The position numbers were made by a program, and so were the translations under genes. 64,000 nucleotides of DNA from Pseudomonas sp. MM211 (GTDB lineage Bacteria; Pseudomonadota; Gammaproteobacteria; Pseudomonadales; Pseudomonadaceae), in assembly GCF_020386635.1 (NCBI RefSeq), contig NZ_CP081942.1, positions 1,116,001 to 1,180,000 of the forward strand, read 5' to 3'. Positions 1 through 8,531 of the stretch are shown piece by piece. Below the pieces are notes generated by a model that searched no databases, was not told the DNA's origin, and worked only from the letters and a program-made list of their open reading frames with translations. How positions within the stretch are numbered: the stretch's first letter is position 1; each line of letters starts with the position of its first letter.

Positions 1-1802
1 AGATCACGGTTACCGACACTATCCTGCGCGACGCCCACCAGTCGCTGCTGGCCACCCGCATGCGTACCGAAGACATGCTGCCGATCTGCGACAAGCTCGA
101 CAAGGTTGGCTACTGGTCGCTGGAAGTCTGGGGCGGCGCCACCTTCGATGCCTGCGTGCGCTTCCTCAAGGAAGACCCGTGGGAGCGCCTGCGCGAGCTG
201 CGCGCGGCATTGCCCAACACCCGTCTGCAGATGCTCCTGCGCGGGCAGAACCTGCTCGGTTATCGCCACTACAGCGATGACGTGGTCAGCGCCTTCGTTG
301 CCAAGGCGGCGGAGAACGGCATCGACGTGTTCCGCATCTTCGATGCCATGAACGACGTGCGTAACCTGCGCGTCGCCATCGAAGCGGTGAAGACCGCCGG
401 CAAACACGCCCAGGGCACCATCGCCTACACCACCAGCCCGGTGCACACCGTCGATGCCTTCGTCGCCCAGGGCAAGGCCATGCAGGCAATGGGCATCGAC
501 TCCATCGCCATCAAGGACATGGCCGGTCTGCTCACGCCGTACGCCACGGCGGATCTGGTCAAGGCGCTGAAGGCCGAGATCGATCTGCCGGTATTTATCC
601 ACAGCCACGATACTGCGGGCCTGGGGTCGATGTGTCAGCTCAAGGCCATCGAGGCGGGCGCCGACCATATCGACACGGCCATCTCCAGCTTTGCCTGGGG
701 TACCAGCCATCCTGGCACCGAGTCCATGGTCGCTGCGCTCAAGGGCAGTGAATACGACACCGGCCTGGATCTCTCGCTGATCCAGGAAATCGGCATGTAC
801 TTCCACGCGGTACGCAAGAAGTACCACCAGTTCGAAAGCGAATTCACCGCCGTCGATACCCGCGTGCAGGTCAACCAGGTACCGGGCGGGATGATTTCCA
901 ACCTGGCCAACCAGCTCAAGGAGCAGGGCGCTCTTAACCGCATGAACGAAGTACTGGCGGAGATTCCGCGGGTGCGCGAAGACCTCGGCTTTCCGCCGCT
1001 GGTCACGCCGACCTCGCAGATCGTCGGTACCCAGGCGTTCTTCAACGTGCTCGCCGGCGAGCGCTACAAGACCATCACCAACGAGGTGAAGCTCTACCTG
1101 CAGGGCGGCTACGGCCAGGCGCCGGGCAAGGTCAGCGAGACGCTGCGCAAGCAGGCCATCGGCAATGAAGAGGTGATCGACGTGCGCCCCGCCGATCTGC
1201 TCAAGCCGGAGATGGACAAGCTGCGCGGGCAGATCGGCGACCTGGCCAAGTCCGAAGAGGACGTGCTGACCTTCGCCATGTTCCCGGACATAGGCCGCAA
1301 GTTTCTCGAGGAGCGTGAAGCCGGCAGCCTGCAACCCGAGGTGCTGCTACCTATTCCCGATGGCAGCGGTGTGGCGGCAGTAGGCGGAGCAGGTGTGCCG
1401 ACCGAGTTCATCATCGACGTGCACGGCGAAAGCTACCGCGTGGATATCACCGGCGTCGGCGTCAAGGGTGAGGGCAAGCGGCACTTCTACCTGTCCATCG
1501 ACGGTATGCCCGAAGAAGTGGTGTTCGAGGCGCTCAACGATTACGTCGCCGGTGGCACCGGCAGCAAGCGCCGCACCGCCAGTGCGCCGGGTGACGTGAG
1601 CACCAGCATGCCGGGCAACATCGTCGACGTGCTGGTCAAGGAGGGCGACACCGTAAAGGCCGGGCAGGCCGTGCTGATCACCGAGGCGATGAAGATGGAA
1701 ACCGAAGTGCAGGCGCCCATCGCCGGCACCGTCAAGGCTGTGCACGTGGCCAAAGGCGACCGGGTCAACCCGGGTGAGGTGTTGATCGAAGTCGAAGCCT
1801 GA
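1..1802 (+). CDS. oadA: Oxaloacetate decarboxylase alpha / pyruvate carboxylase subunit B (5' partial)
   Basis: This is a biotin-dependent carboxyltransferase subunit that moves carboxyl groups between biotin and pyruvate or oxaloacetate. The open frame runs in from the left edge: codons before the first ATG at 60 encode TDTILRDAHQSLLATRM, the classic start of the carboxyltransferase barrel, so the true start lies outside the window and about 599 residues are visible. The barrel fills roughly the first 300 residues, a conserved PYC/OADA domain follows, and the C-terminus is a biotinyl domain with the EAMKMET motif, whose lysine is biotinylated. In Pseudomonas this subunit usually pairs with a separate biotin carboxylase encoded just upstream and acts as a two-subunit pyruvate carboxylase. 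That partner is not in view, so the choice between pyruvate carboxylase and decarboxylase rests on family knowledge. A strong terminator follows. Confidence 0.93.
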   Translation, partial: ITVTDTILRDAHQSLLATRMRTEDMLPICDKLDKVGYWSLEVWGGATFDACVRFLKEDPWERLRELRAALPNTRLQMLLRGQNLLGYRHYSDDVVSAFVAKAAENGIDVFRIFDAMNDVRNLRVAIEAVKTAGKHAQGTIAYTTSPVHTVDAFVAQGKAMQAMGIDSIAIKDMAGLLTPYATADLVKALKAEIDLPVFIHSHDTAGLGSMCQLKAIEAGADHIDTAISSFAWGTSHPGTESMVAALKGSEYDTGLDLSLIQEIGMYFHAVRKKYHQFESEFTAVDTRVQVNQVPGGMISNLANQLKEQGALNRMNEVLAEIPRVREDLGFPPLVTPTSQIVGTQAFFNVLAGERYKTITNEVKLYLQGGYGQAPGKVSETLRKQAIGNEEVIDVRPADLLKPEMDKLRGQIGDLAKSEEDVLTFAMFPDIGRKFLEEREAGSLQPEVLLPIPDGSGVAAVGGAGVPTEFIIDVHGESYRVDITGVGVKGEGKRHFYLSIDGMPEEVVFEALNDYVAGGTGSKRRTASAPGDVSTSMPGNIVDVLVKEGDTVKAGQAVLITEAMKMETEVQAPIAGTVKAVHVAKGDRVNPGEVLIEVEA

Positions 1803-1821
1803 CGGCTAGCAATTCACCTCT

Positions 1822-1848
1822 GGGGGCCTGGCAAGGCTCCCTTTTTTT
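1822..1848 (+). terminator. Rho-independent terminator after oadA
   Basis: A 7-bp stem (GGGGGCC pairing with GGCTCCC, one G-T wobble) with a 6-base loop is followed directly by seven T residues. It starts about 20 bases after the oadA stop. The remaining sequence up to 2038 has no convincing gene. Confidence 0.8.
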
Positions 1849-2038
1849 GCCTGGCATTTGCCGCAGCTATCGCACTTTTCATATTTCCCTTGTTCATATC
1901 GGCGCCGTCGCTTGCGTTGGCTCCGCTGCTTTGGCATACAGCGGCTGCGTTCGTACCGCGTCGCTTCGGATTCACCGGAGCTCTGCATTTTAGCCGTCGC
2001 TCCTGAAGGGGCGAGGTCAACCCTGATAGGGATATTTC

Positions 2039-2710
2039 ATGCTCCGTCGCTGCTTTTTCCTCATGCTGTTGCTCAGCCTGGCCGCCTGCTCCAATGGCCG
2101 CAAAATCGACTATTCCCAGGCGTATCCCGAGGTGCCGCAAGCCTTCGCCAAGTCCGTCGAAGTGCAGGTCATCGACGACCGCCCCTATGTGCTGTCCGGT
2201 AACAAGAAGGGCCATTTCGTCGGGCTGATCCGCGGCAGCTATTACATTCCCTATGACGTCAACACCCGTTCTGGCGAGCCGCTGGCGCAGGAGCTGCAGA
2301 AGTCCTTGCTGGGAGGTTTCGAGCGCAAAGGCGTCAAGGCCCGCGCCGTCGATAGCAAGGTAAGCCAGGCGTCTTCCGCCGATGCCATGCTGCTGTCGAT
2401 TCGCGTGCGTGAATGGAAGAGCGAGAGCTTCATGGGTGTAGTGCTGACCCACGCACTGACTGCCGACGTATTCGATAGCCGCGGTCAGCGCCTGGCCTCG
2501 GTGCCGCTGCAGGGCTCGTCCACCGTTTATGACTTCACCGATTCCGGCAAGACCATCCTCTCCAGCGCGCTGACCCAGCAGACCGTGCAGAAGGCTTTGA
2601 ATGGCGAGCAGGTCGAGGTCGTCGAGGCAGCCGAGATCAAGGAAGGTTCGGTGCGTCGCGACCCGGCCGGGTTGTTCACCCCGCCGGCTGCCCGTGACGG
2701 GGTGTACTGA
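2039..2710 (+). CDS. YajG-like outer membrane lipoprotein, function unknown
   Basis: The 223-residue product begins with a short basic, hydrophobic signal peptide ending in the lipobox LAAC (Cys17), so it should be lipidated and exported. The next residue is Ser, which favours outer membrane sorting. The body contains DRPYVLSGNK and SYYIPYDV segments and a C-terminal part rich in charged residues. Its layout resembles the YajG/YceK-type small lipoproteins of Pseudomonas, but I cannot assign a role. It stands alone between a terminator and a roughly 200-bp gap. Confidence 0.75.
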   Translation: MLRRCFFLMLLLSLAACSNGRKIDYSQAYPEVPQAFAKSVEVQVIDDRPYVLSGNKKGHFVGLIRGSYYIPYDVNTRSGEPLAQELQKSLLGGFERKGVKARAVDSKVSQASSADAMLLSIRVREWKSESFMGVVLTHALTADVFDSRGQRLASVPLQGSSTVYDFTDSGKTILSSALTQQTVQKALNGEQVEVVEAAEIKEGSVRRDPAGLFTPPAARDGVY

Positions 2711-2916
2711 GCAGATGGTGCCTGCGGTTCGGCTAGCCAGTCATGGTCGCTGAGCCGCCGCTGACCATTGGGCTGGGTTCGCACATCGCGTGTGCTGGCA
2801 TTCGTTGTAGCGCGGTGTCATAACCCTCTCAGGAATCGGTCTAACGATCAGCCTGCCCAGGCGCTCGGGGCGGGCTACAATGGCCGACCGTTTCAATTGG
2901 TTATTCGAAGGTCTAT

Positions 2917-4131
2917 ATGAATCTCTCCATTCCTGCTGCGGCGCCGGCCAATCGTCCGGGCACGCCGTTGGTTGCCGTGGCGCTGCTGCTGGCGGGTGCC
3001 CTGGCGCTCACCTTCGCGGTGAGTGGTCGTCAGGCGTTGCTGTTCATCGTCGGTGGTGCGTTGGGCCTGGTGCTTTACCACGCAGCATTCGGTTTCACCT
3101 CGGCCTGGCGTGTGCTGCTCAACGAGCGCCGTGGCGCTGGCCTGCGTGCGCAGATGGTCATGCTGGCGATTGCCGTGCTGCTGTTCTTCCCGGCGCTGTC
3201 GGCGGGCACGCTGTTCGGTGAGCCGGTCAAGGGGCTGGTGGCGCCGGCAGGTACCTCGGTAATCGTCGGTGCCTTCATCTTTGGCATCGGCATGCAGCTG
3301 GGCGGCGGGTGTGCATCCGGCACGCTGTTCACCGTGGGTGGCGGCAACGCGCGGATGCTGGTGACACTGCTGTTCTTCATCATCGGTGGCGTTGGCGCGA
3401 CTCATCATCTGGAGTGGTGGTCGGCCCTGCCGAGCCTGCCGCCAACCTCCATCGTCACCAGCCTGGGGCTGGTGCCCGCGCTGCTGGTCAGCCTCGCGTT
3501 GTTCGCCGCCATCGCGGCAATCAGCGCCCGTCTGGAGCTGCGTCGGCATGGCAGCCTGGAGCGGGCGGCGCCGAGTGAGCAGCAGGGCTGGCAGCGTTTC
3601 CTGCGTGGCCCCTGGCCGCTGATCTGGGGCGCAGTGCTGCTGGCGCTACTCAACTTCGCCACCCTGGCTCTGGCCGGTCGCCCGTGGGGCATCACGTCGG
3701 CGTTCGCGCTGTGGGGCGCCAAGGTGCTGCAGGGCACCGGTGTCGACGTTTCCGCCTGGGCGTTCTGGCAACAACCGGGCAATGCCCAAGCGCTGGCCGC
3801 GCCGCTGTGGGAAGACATCACCACGGTAATGGATATCGGCATCGTCATCGGTGCACTGCTGGCCGCTGGGCTGGCCGGACGTTTCGCGCCGAACCTGAAC
3901 ATTCCGCTGCGTTCGCTGATCGCCGCAGTGATTGGTGGCCTGCTACTCGGCTATGGCTCGCGTCTGGCCTATGGCTGCAACATCGGCGCCTACTTCAGCG
4001 GCATTGCCTCCGGTAGCCTGCACGGGTGGCTGTGGCTGGTGGCGGCGTTCATCGGCAATGGCGTGGGCGTGCGTCTGCGGCCATTTTTCTTCCCTGGCGA
4101 GCGACGCGAGGCGAAGCTGACGGGATGCTGA
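2917..4131 (+). CDS. YeeE/YedE family membrane transporter (sulfur compound uptake family)
   Basis: The 404-residue polytopic membrane protein has about ten hydrophobic segments. It carries the two cysteine-containing signatures of the family: GGGCASGT around residue 130 and YGCNIGAYFSG near residue 350. In characterised YeeE/TsuA proteins these cysteines pass thiosulfate through the membrane, and YedE relatives are linked to selenium. The substrate here is inferred to be a small sulfur species, not shown. The ATG has a GAAGG ribosome binding site 5 bases upstream. The stop overlaps the ATG of the next gene (TGATG), which suggests co-translation with the lipoprotein hydrolase. No TusA/SirA-like partner is adjacent. 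Confidence 0.88.
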   Translation: MNLSIPAAAPANRPGTPLVAVALLLAGALALTFAVSGRQALLFIVGGALGLVLYHAAFGFTSAWRVLLNERRGAGLRAQMVMLAIAVLLFFPALSAGTLFGEPVKGLVAPAGTSVIVGAFIFGIGMQLGGGCASGTLFTVGGGNARMLVTLLFFIIGGVGATHHLEWWSALPSLPPTSIVTSLGLVPALLVSLALFAAIAAISARLELRRHGSLERAAPSEQQGWQRFLRGPWPLIWGAVLLALLNFATLALAGRPWGITSAFALWGAKVLQGTGVDVSAWAFWQQPGNAQALAAPLWEDITTVMDIGIVIGALLAAGLAGRFAPNLNIPLRSLIAAVIGGLLLGYGSRLAYGCNIGAYFSGIASGSLHGWLWLVAAFIGNGVGVRLRPFFFPGERREAKLTGC

Positions 4132-4961
4132 TGGCCAGCCGCGTAAGGTCAGCCGCGCTGCTTGTTGGCGTGGCGCTGACCGTTGCATTGAGCGGCTGCC
4201 AATCCCCGCTGCAACGGCTCGACGAGTTGGCGGGCGAGCAGGGCCAGCGCGTGCAAACACTCGACCTCAAGCCCTTCCCGTTGCTCCTCAGCGCGCCGAA
4301 TAACGCGGTGTCCGCGTCGCGCATCCGGGTTTATTTGGAGGGCGATGGCCAAGCCTGGGCCACGCCTTCGCAGCCCAGTCTCGACCCGTCTCCCCGCGAC
4401 TTGCTGGTGGCCCGTCTGGCGTTCGCCGATCCGACGCCGAGCCTGTACCTGGCGCGGCCCTGTCAGTTCGTACGCAGCGATGCCTGCGAAACCGCGCTGT
4501 GGACGAATCGGCGCTTTGGCAACGAGGTGCTGGCCAGCCTCGACGGCGCCCTCGATCTGATCAAGACGCGCTACGGCAACCGTGACTTCGAACTGGTCGG
4601 CTACTCCGGTGGCGCGGCGCTGGCCCTGCTGCTCGCCGCCCGCCGTGATGATGTCGCCAGCGTACAGACCCTCGCGGGCAATCTGAGCCCGCGCTATTGG
4701 GTGCAACTGCAGCAGTTGAGCCCGCTGGATGGCTCCCTGGAGCCGCTGGATTATCGTCAACGTCTTGCACTGATTGCTCAGCGTCATCTGGTCGGCGACG
4801 AGGATCGCGTAGTGCCCGCCGACGTCCTGGGCCATTACCTCGATGGGCTTGGCGAAGCGCGTTGTATGGAAGCCGTCAGCCTGCCACACGTGTCGCACCG
4901 CGATGGTTGGGAGGCCGCCTGGGCACAGTGGCGGCAGCAGCCGTTGAAGTGCGCCGAATAG
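4131..4961 (+). CDS. Alpha/beta hydrolase lipoprotein
   Basis: This is a 276-residue predicted lipoprotein with an alpha/beta hydrolase fold. The signal peptide ends in the lipobox LSGC. The nucleophile elbow is GYSGG, the acid is probably the Asp in GDEDRVVP, and the His is in PHVSHRDGW, so the catalytic triad looks complete. The frame is open further upstream inside the YeeE gene, but the signal peptide fixes the start at the ATG at 4131 or the one two codons earlier at 4125. It overlaps the YeeE/YedE stop by one base and is probably translationally coupled to it. The substrate is unknown; an envelope esterase or lipase-like role is a guess. Confidence 0.8.
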   Translation: MASRVRSAALLVGVALTVALSGCQSPLQRLDELAGEQGQRVQTLDLKPFPLLLSAPNNAVSASRIRVYLEGDGQAWATPSQPSLDPSPRDLLVARLAFADPTPSLYLARPCQFVRSDACETALWTNRRFGNEVLASLDGALDLIKTRYGNRDFELVGYSGGAALALLLAARRDDVASVQTLAGNLSPRYWVQLQQLSPLDGSLEPLDYRQRLALIAQRHLVGDEDRVVPADVLGHYLDGLGEARCMEAVSLPHVSHRDGWEAAWAQWRQQPLKCAE

Positions 4962-5122
4962 TTTCTGGCGGAGGCCGATCAGGCGAGGCGATCGCACTGA
5001 TTCAGTGCATCGCAGCAGAGAAATTCCCCGTTTTTTCAGCCCCTTTCGCGGGCAAGTTGTTATAGCCTTGCCGTCCTGGCAACAATCGGCACCGTCGCAA
5101 TCGATTGATTCGCCTAACATTT

Positions 5123-5147
5123 CGTTACGTTCCTGGCGTTCGTAACG
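5123..5147. promoter_or_regulatory. Inverted repeat in the 5' region of the AGCS symporter gene
   Basis: CGTTACG at 5123-5129 is matched perfectly by CGTAACG at 5141-5147 with an 11-base spacer, about 120 bases before the AGCS start codon. It could be a protein binding site or a leader hairpin. The rest of the 307-base gap (4962-5268) shows no gene, and I find no glycine riboswitch core. Confidence 0.35.
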
Positions 5148-5268
5148 CGGTCACCAACGTTGCACGGACGCATCTGCGTTCATTCCTCGACATCCCGCGC
5201 TACCAGCCCCGGGTGCCGTTCCTGCCGGCCACGAGCCGCAACTGGATAGAACAAGAAGGACATCCTCG

Positions 5269-6642
5269 ATGGAACAATTTCTCGCTGTGCTCTCGGCCAT
5301 CAGTGGCTTTATCTGGGGGCCGTTTCTGCTCATCCCCTTGTTGCTGCTCACCGGTTTGTACCTGACCATTCGCCTGCGTGGCATCCAGTTCCGCGTGCTC
5401 GGCCATGCCTTCTGGCTGGCCTTCGTAAAGCGCAAGGAAAAGGGCGACGTACCCGGTGACGTCACCCATTACCAAGCCCTGGCCACTGCATTGGCGGCGA
5501 CCATCGGCGTCGGCAATATCGCGGGTGTCGCGACGGCCATCGGTATCGGTGGCCCGGGCGCACTGTTCTGGATGTGGATGACCGGCCTGGTCGGCATGGC
5601 CACCAAGTACTCCGAAGCACTGCTGGGCGTGAAGTACCGGGTCACCGATGCCAGGGGCGAGCAGAGCGGCGGGCCGATGTACTACCTCACGCGTGGTGTC
5701 GGCGGCACCCTGGGCAAGACGCTGGGTATCGCTTTTGCCATCTTCGGTGCGATCGCTTCGTTCGGCATCGGCAACATGGTGCAAGCCAACACCGCTGCCC
5801 ATCAGCTCTATGACACCTGGGGCATCTCGCCCACCGCCACTGGCTTGGTGATGGCCATTGCGACTGCCGTGGTGATCATCGGTGGGATCAAGAGTATCGG
5901 CCGTTTTGCTGCGGGCGTGGTGCCGGTGATGATCGTGCTGTACATCATCAGCAACATCGCCGTGCTGGTGGTGTTCGCCGACCGTCTGCCAGACGCCATC
6001 GTACTGGTGTTCACCGATGCCTTCAGCGGTAGCGCCGCGGCCGGTGGTTTCCTTGGTTCGAGCATCATTCTGGCCGTGCAGATGGGCGTGGCGCGGGGCA
6101 TCTTTTCCAACGAATCCGGCCTGGGTACGGGCGCCATCGCCGCGGCCGCAGCGAAGACCGACAAGCCGGTACGCCAGGCCATGGTCTCGATGACCCAGAC
6201 CTTCCTCGACACCTTGGTCATGGTGACCTTCACCGCCTTCGCGATCATCGTCACCGGCGCATGGACGCAGGAAGGCCTCAAGGGCGCGCCGATGACCGCC
6301 TGGGCGCTGGAGCAGGGCCTGGGTGGCGGCTGGGGTATCTACACGGTGACCATCGGTGTGCTGGTGTACGCCTTCACCACCATTCTCGGCTGGTCGTACT
6401 ACGGTGAGCGCTGCATGGAGCGGCTGATGGGCCGCGTTGCGGTGATGCCGTATCGGCTGATCTTCTCGATGGTGGTGTTCGTCGGCGCAGTGACGTCGCT
6501 GGAAGTGGTGTGGACTTTCTCCGACATCGCCAACGGTCTGATGGCGCTGCCCAACCTGATCGGCCTGTTGTTGCTCTCCGGCATCGTGGTCAAGGAAACC
6601 CGCGATTACATGAGCCGCAAGAATTGGAAGACCGAGGACTGA
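5269..6642 (+). CDS. AGCS family sodium:alanine/glycine symporter
   Basis: The 457-residue inner membrane protein has about ten transmembrane segments and the AGCS signature region GGPGALFWMWMTGLVG plus YSEALLGVKYR. Other family landmarks are GVGNIAGVATAI and the SNESGLGTG segment. Members couple Na+ entry to uptake of alanine, glycine or, in some cases, glutamine. The substrate cannot be read from the sequence. The ATG has an AAGGA ribosome binding site 9 bases upstream. A second, diverged AGCS gene lies at 18710-20158, so this strain carries at least two carriers of this class. Confidence 0.92.
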   Translation: MEQFLAVLSAISGFIWGPFLLIPLLLLTGLYLTIRLRGIQFRVLGHAFWLAFVKRKEKGDVPGDVTHYQALATALAATIGVGNIAGVATAIGIGGPGALFWMWMTGLVGMATKYSEALLGVKYRVTDARGEQSGGPMYYLTRGVGGTLGKTLGIAFAIFGAIASFGIGNMVQANTAAHQLYDTWGISPTATGLVMAIATAVVIIGGIKSIGRFAAGVVPVMIVLYIISNIAVLVVFADRLPDAIVLVFTDAFSGSAAAGGFLGSSIILAVQMGVARGIFSNESGLGTGAIAAAAAKTDKPVRQAMVSMTQTFLDTLVMVTFTAFAIIVTGAWTQEGLKGAPMTAWALEQGLGGGWGIYTVTIGVLVYAFTTILGWSYYGERCMERLMGRVAVMPYRLIFSMVVFVGAVTSLEVVWTFSDIANGLMALPNLIGLLLLSGIVVKETRDYMSRKNWKTED

Positions 6643-6665
6643 TTGTGGTGCTACGTAGACGTTAT

Positions 6666-6757
6666 CGTAGGATGGTGTTGAGCGCAGCGATACCCATCAA
6701 GGGGCACCCGTAAATCCCCGATGGGTATCGTCGCTTTGCTCCTCAACCCATCCTACG
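6666..6757. repeat. Large REP-type palindrome
   Basis: CGTAGGATGG (6666) and CCATCCTACG (ending at 6757) form the outer arms. GATACCCATC (6689-6698) and GATGGGTATC (6720-6729) form the inner arms, with partly matching GAGCGCAGC / GCTTTGCTC segments between. The whole is a long imperfect hairpin between the AGCS gene and a terminator. The half-site GATGGGTATCG...CCCATCCTA recurs beside the RAYT gene at 25372-25420. Confidence 0.75.
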
Positions 6758-6772
6758 AGCTTGGTCGCCAAT

Positions 6773-6802
6773 GAAAACGCCCCGCACGAGCGGGGCGTTT
6801 TC
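6773..6802. terminator. Bidirectional terminator between AGCS and gamma-glutamyltransferase genes
   Basis: The perfect 13-bp stem GAAAACGCCCCGC / GCGGGGCGTTTTC has a 4-base loop and A/T-rich flanks on both sides, so it can terminate transcription from either direction. It lies between convergent genes. Confidence 0.85.
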
Positions 6803-6819
6803 GTTTTGCGGCGCTGGTT

Positions 6820-8403
6820 TTATAGCCCGCAGACGCTGCCGTCGCTACGCGGGTCGGCGGCGCCTTCCAGGATGCCGTTGGGATGGCGCAGCAGGGCGCC
6901 GGCGTGGCCCATGGTGTCGCTGAAGGCTTCGTCCAGCACATCGATGACATGCCCGGCCTGGCGCAGCCGCTCGACCAGTTCGCTCGGGAAACGGCTTTCC
7001 AGCTTGAGCGTGGTGCTTACATCCCCCCAAGTGCGGCCGAGCAGCCAGCGCGGGGCGCTGACGGCGGCCTGCAGGTCGCTACCCAGGCGGTAGCGGCTGA
7101 GGATCGCGGCCTGAGTCTGTGGCTGGCCTTCGCCGCCCATGGTGCCGTAACTCAGGGTGCGCCCATCGTCGAACAGTGCCAGAGCCGGGTTGAGGGTGTG
7201 GAAGGGCTTGCGGCCCGGTTCCAGGGTCTGCAGCGCGGCGGGATCGAGGGAGAAACTGATACCGCGGTTCTGCCAGGCGACGCCGGTAGACGGCAACACC
7301 ACACCGGAGCCGAACTCCCAGTACACGCTCTGGATGAAGCTGACGGCGCGGCCCTGATCGTCGATGCAGCCCATCCAGATGGTATCCCCGGGCGCAGCCG
7401 GTTGTGGCCACGGCAGCGCGTGTTGCGGGTCGATGGCGGCGGCCAGGCGTTGCAGGTTGGCGTCGTCCAGCAAGGCTTGTGGATCTTGCGGCACACGGCC
7501 TGGGTCGGTTACCACGCGGTCGCGGATCAGGAACGCTTGCTTGGTCGCTTCCACCAGCCCGTGCACATGCTCGAAACCTTCGGCCTGCTCGACCGCGAGC
7601 TTTTCGAAGATGCCGAGGATCAGCAGCGATGCCAGGCCCTGGGTCGGCGGCGGCATGTTGTACAGGGTGGCGTCGTTCAGGCGCACGCTCAGCGGTTCGA
7701 CCGCGCGGGCCCGGTAACCCTGCAGATCGGCCAGACGCAGCGGGCTGCCCAGGCGCTCGAGATCGGCGGCCATGCGCGTGGCCAGTTCACCGCGGTAGAA
7801 GTCGTCCAGGCCGGCATCGGCAAGGCGCTGCAGGGTTTCGGCCAGGGCCGGCTGGCGCAGCAGATCGCCCTCCTTGGGCGCCTGGCCATCGTTCAGGTAG
7901 ACGTCGGCGAAACCAGGCACATCCATCAGTTCGGCCAGTTTGCCTTGGGTCAGTTGCGCCTGGCTGCGGCTGACCACGATGCCGCGGCGGGCATGGCCGA
8001 TGGCGTCGCTCAGCAGGTCGGGCAGAGGCATGCCCGGCCCCCAGTGGGCGGTCTGTGCCAGTGCTTCGGCCCAACCGCCGACGGTGCCCGCCACGGTCAG
8101 CGCAGCCAGCGGGCCGCGGCTGGGAATCTGCGCGTGGCCGGCGTAGAAATCGCGATCGGCTAGGGTGGCACTGCTGCCGCAGGCGTCGATGGCCAGCGGC
8201 TGCTTGCCGGGCTCGTGAATCAGCCAGAAACCATCGCCGCCAATGGCGTTCATGTGTGGATAGACCACGGCGATGGTCGCCGCTGCCGCGACCATCGCTT
8301 CCACGGCGTTACCGCCGGCCTTGAGCACGTCGCGCCCGGCCTGGGCGGCAAGATGATGGGGAGCGACGAACAGGCCGCCGGTGGCGTGGGTGCTCTTGAG
8401 CAT
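6820..8403 (-). CDS. ggt: Gamma-glutamyltransferase family protein, cytoplasmic (YwrD-like)
   Basis: This 527-residue Ntn hydrolase precursor belongs to the gamma-glutamyltransferase family, which hydrolyses or transfers gamma-glutamyl groups from glutathione and related compounds. The nucleophile threonine after self-cleavage should be the Thr in PGDTIWMGCID (about residue 341), followed by the conserved FGSGVV and YGTMGGEGQPQ segments. The start at 8403 is chosen because AAGGA lies 9 bases upstream and the protein then begins MLKSTHATGG; an in-frame start 11 codons earlier lacks support. There is no signal peptide, unlike periplasmic Ggt, so it should act in the cytoplasm. It follows the TRAP genes on the same strand, with a strong hairpin between, and may process an imported gamma-glutamyl or amino-acyl compound (inference). 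Confidence 0.88.
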   Translation of the reverse strand: MLKSTHATGGLFVAPHHLAAQAGRDVLKAGGNAVEAMVAAAATIAVVYPHMNAIGGDGFWLIHEPGKQPLAIDACGSSATLADRDFYAGHAQIPSRGPLAALTVAGTVGGWAEALAQTAHWGPGMPLPDLLSDAIGHARRGIVVSRSQAQLTQGKLAELMDVPGFADVYLNDGQAPKEGDLLRQPALAETLQRLADAGLDDFYRGELATRMAADLERLGSPLRLADLQGYRARAVEPLSVRLNDATLYNMPPPTQGLASLLILGIFEKLAVEQAEGFEHVHGLVEATKQAFLIRDRVVTDPGRVPQDPQALLDDANLQRLAAAIDPQHALPWPQPAAPGDTIWMGCIDDQGRAVSFIQSVYWEFGSGVVLPSTGVAWQNRGISFSLDPAALQTLEPGRKPFHTLNPALALFDDGRTLSYGTMGGEGQPQTQAAILSRYRLGSDLQAAVSAPRWLLGRTWGDVSTTLKLESRFPSELVERLRQAGHVIDVLDEAFSDTMGHAGALLRHPNGILEGAADPRSDGSVCGL

Positions 8404-8460
8404 GGGATCAGGTTCCTTGTTGTTTTCGGGCCGCACTGATCATAACGGTACGGCTCGCTG

Positions 8461-8521
8461 GGGCGCCTCTAAAAACGTTGGTGCGGCTGGATGACAGCGC
8501 AGATGGTTTTTAGAGGTGCCC
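8461..8521. repeat. Strong hairpin between dctM and ggt
   Basis: Bases 8461-8476 pair with 8506-8521 over 16 positions with one G-T wobble; the core is CCTCTAAAAAC / GTTTTTAGAGG and the loop is 29 bases. It sits in the 128-bp gap between the TRAP permease and the gamma-glutamyltransferase. It could attenuate read-through or stabilise the upstream mRNA. Confidence 0.6.
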
Positions 8522-8531
8522 GTTATTGGCG

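Noticed and set aside
1806..1988. A 60-codon minus-strand ORF with a CxxC pair
   Set aside because: It overlaps the oadA terminator, has no ribosome binding site, and its basic composition is that of a random high-GC frame.
4962..5268. Glycine riboswitch before the AGCS symporter
   Set aside because: No tandem aptamer core or terminator-like switch is visible; only a short inverted repeat is present.
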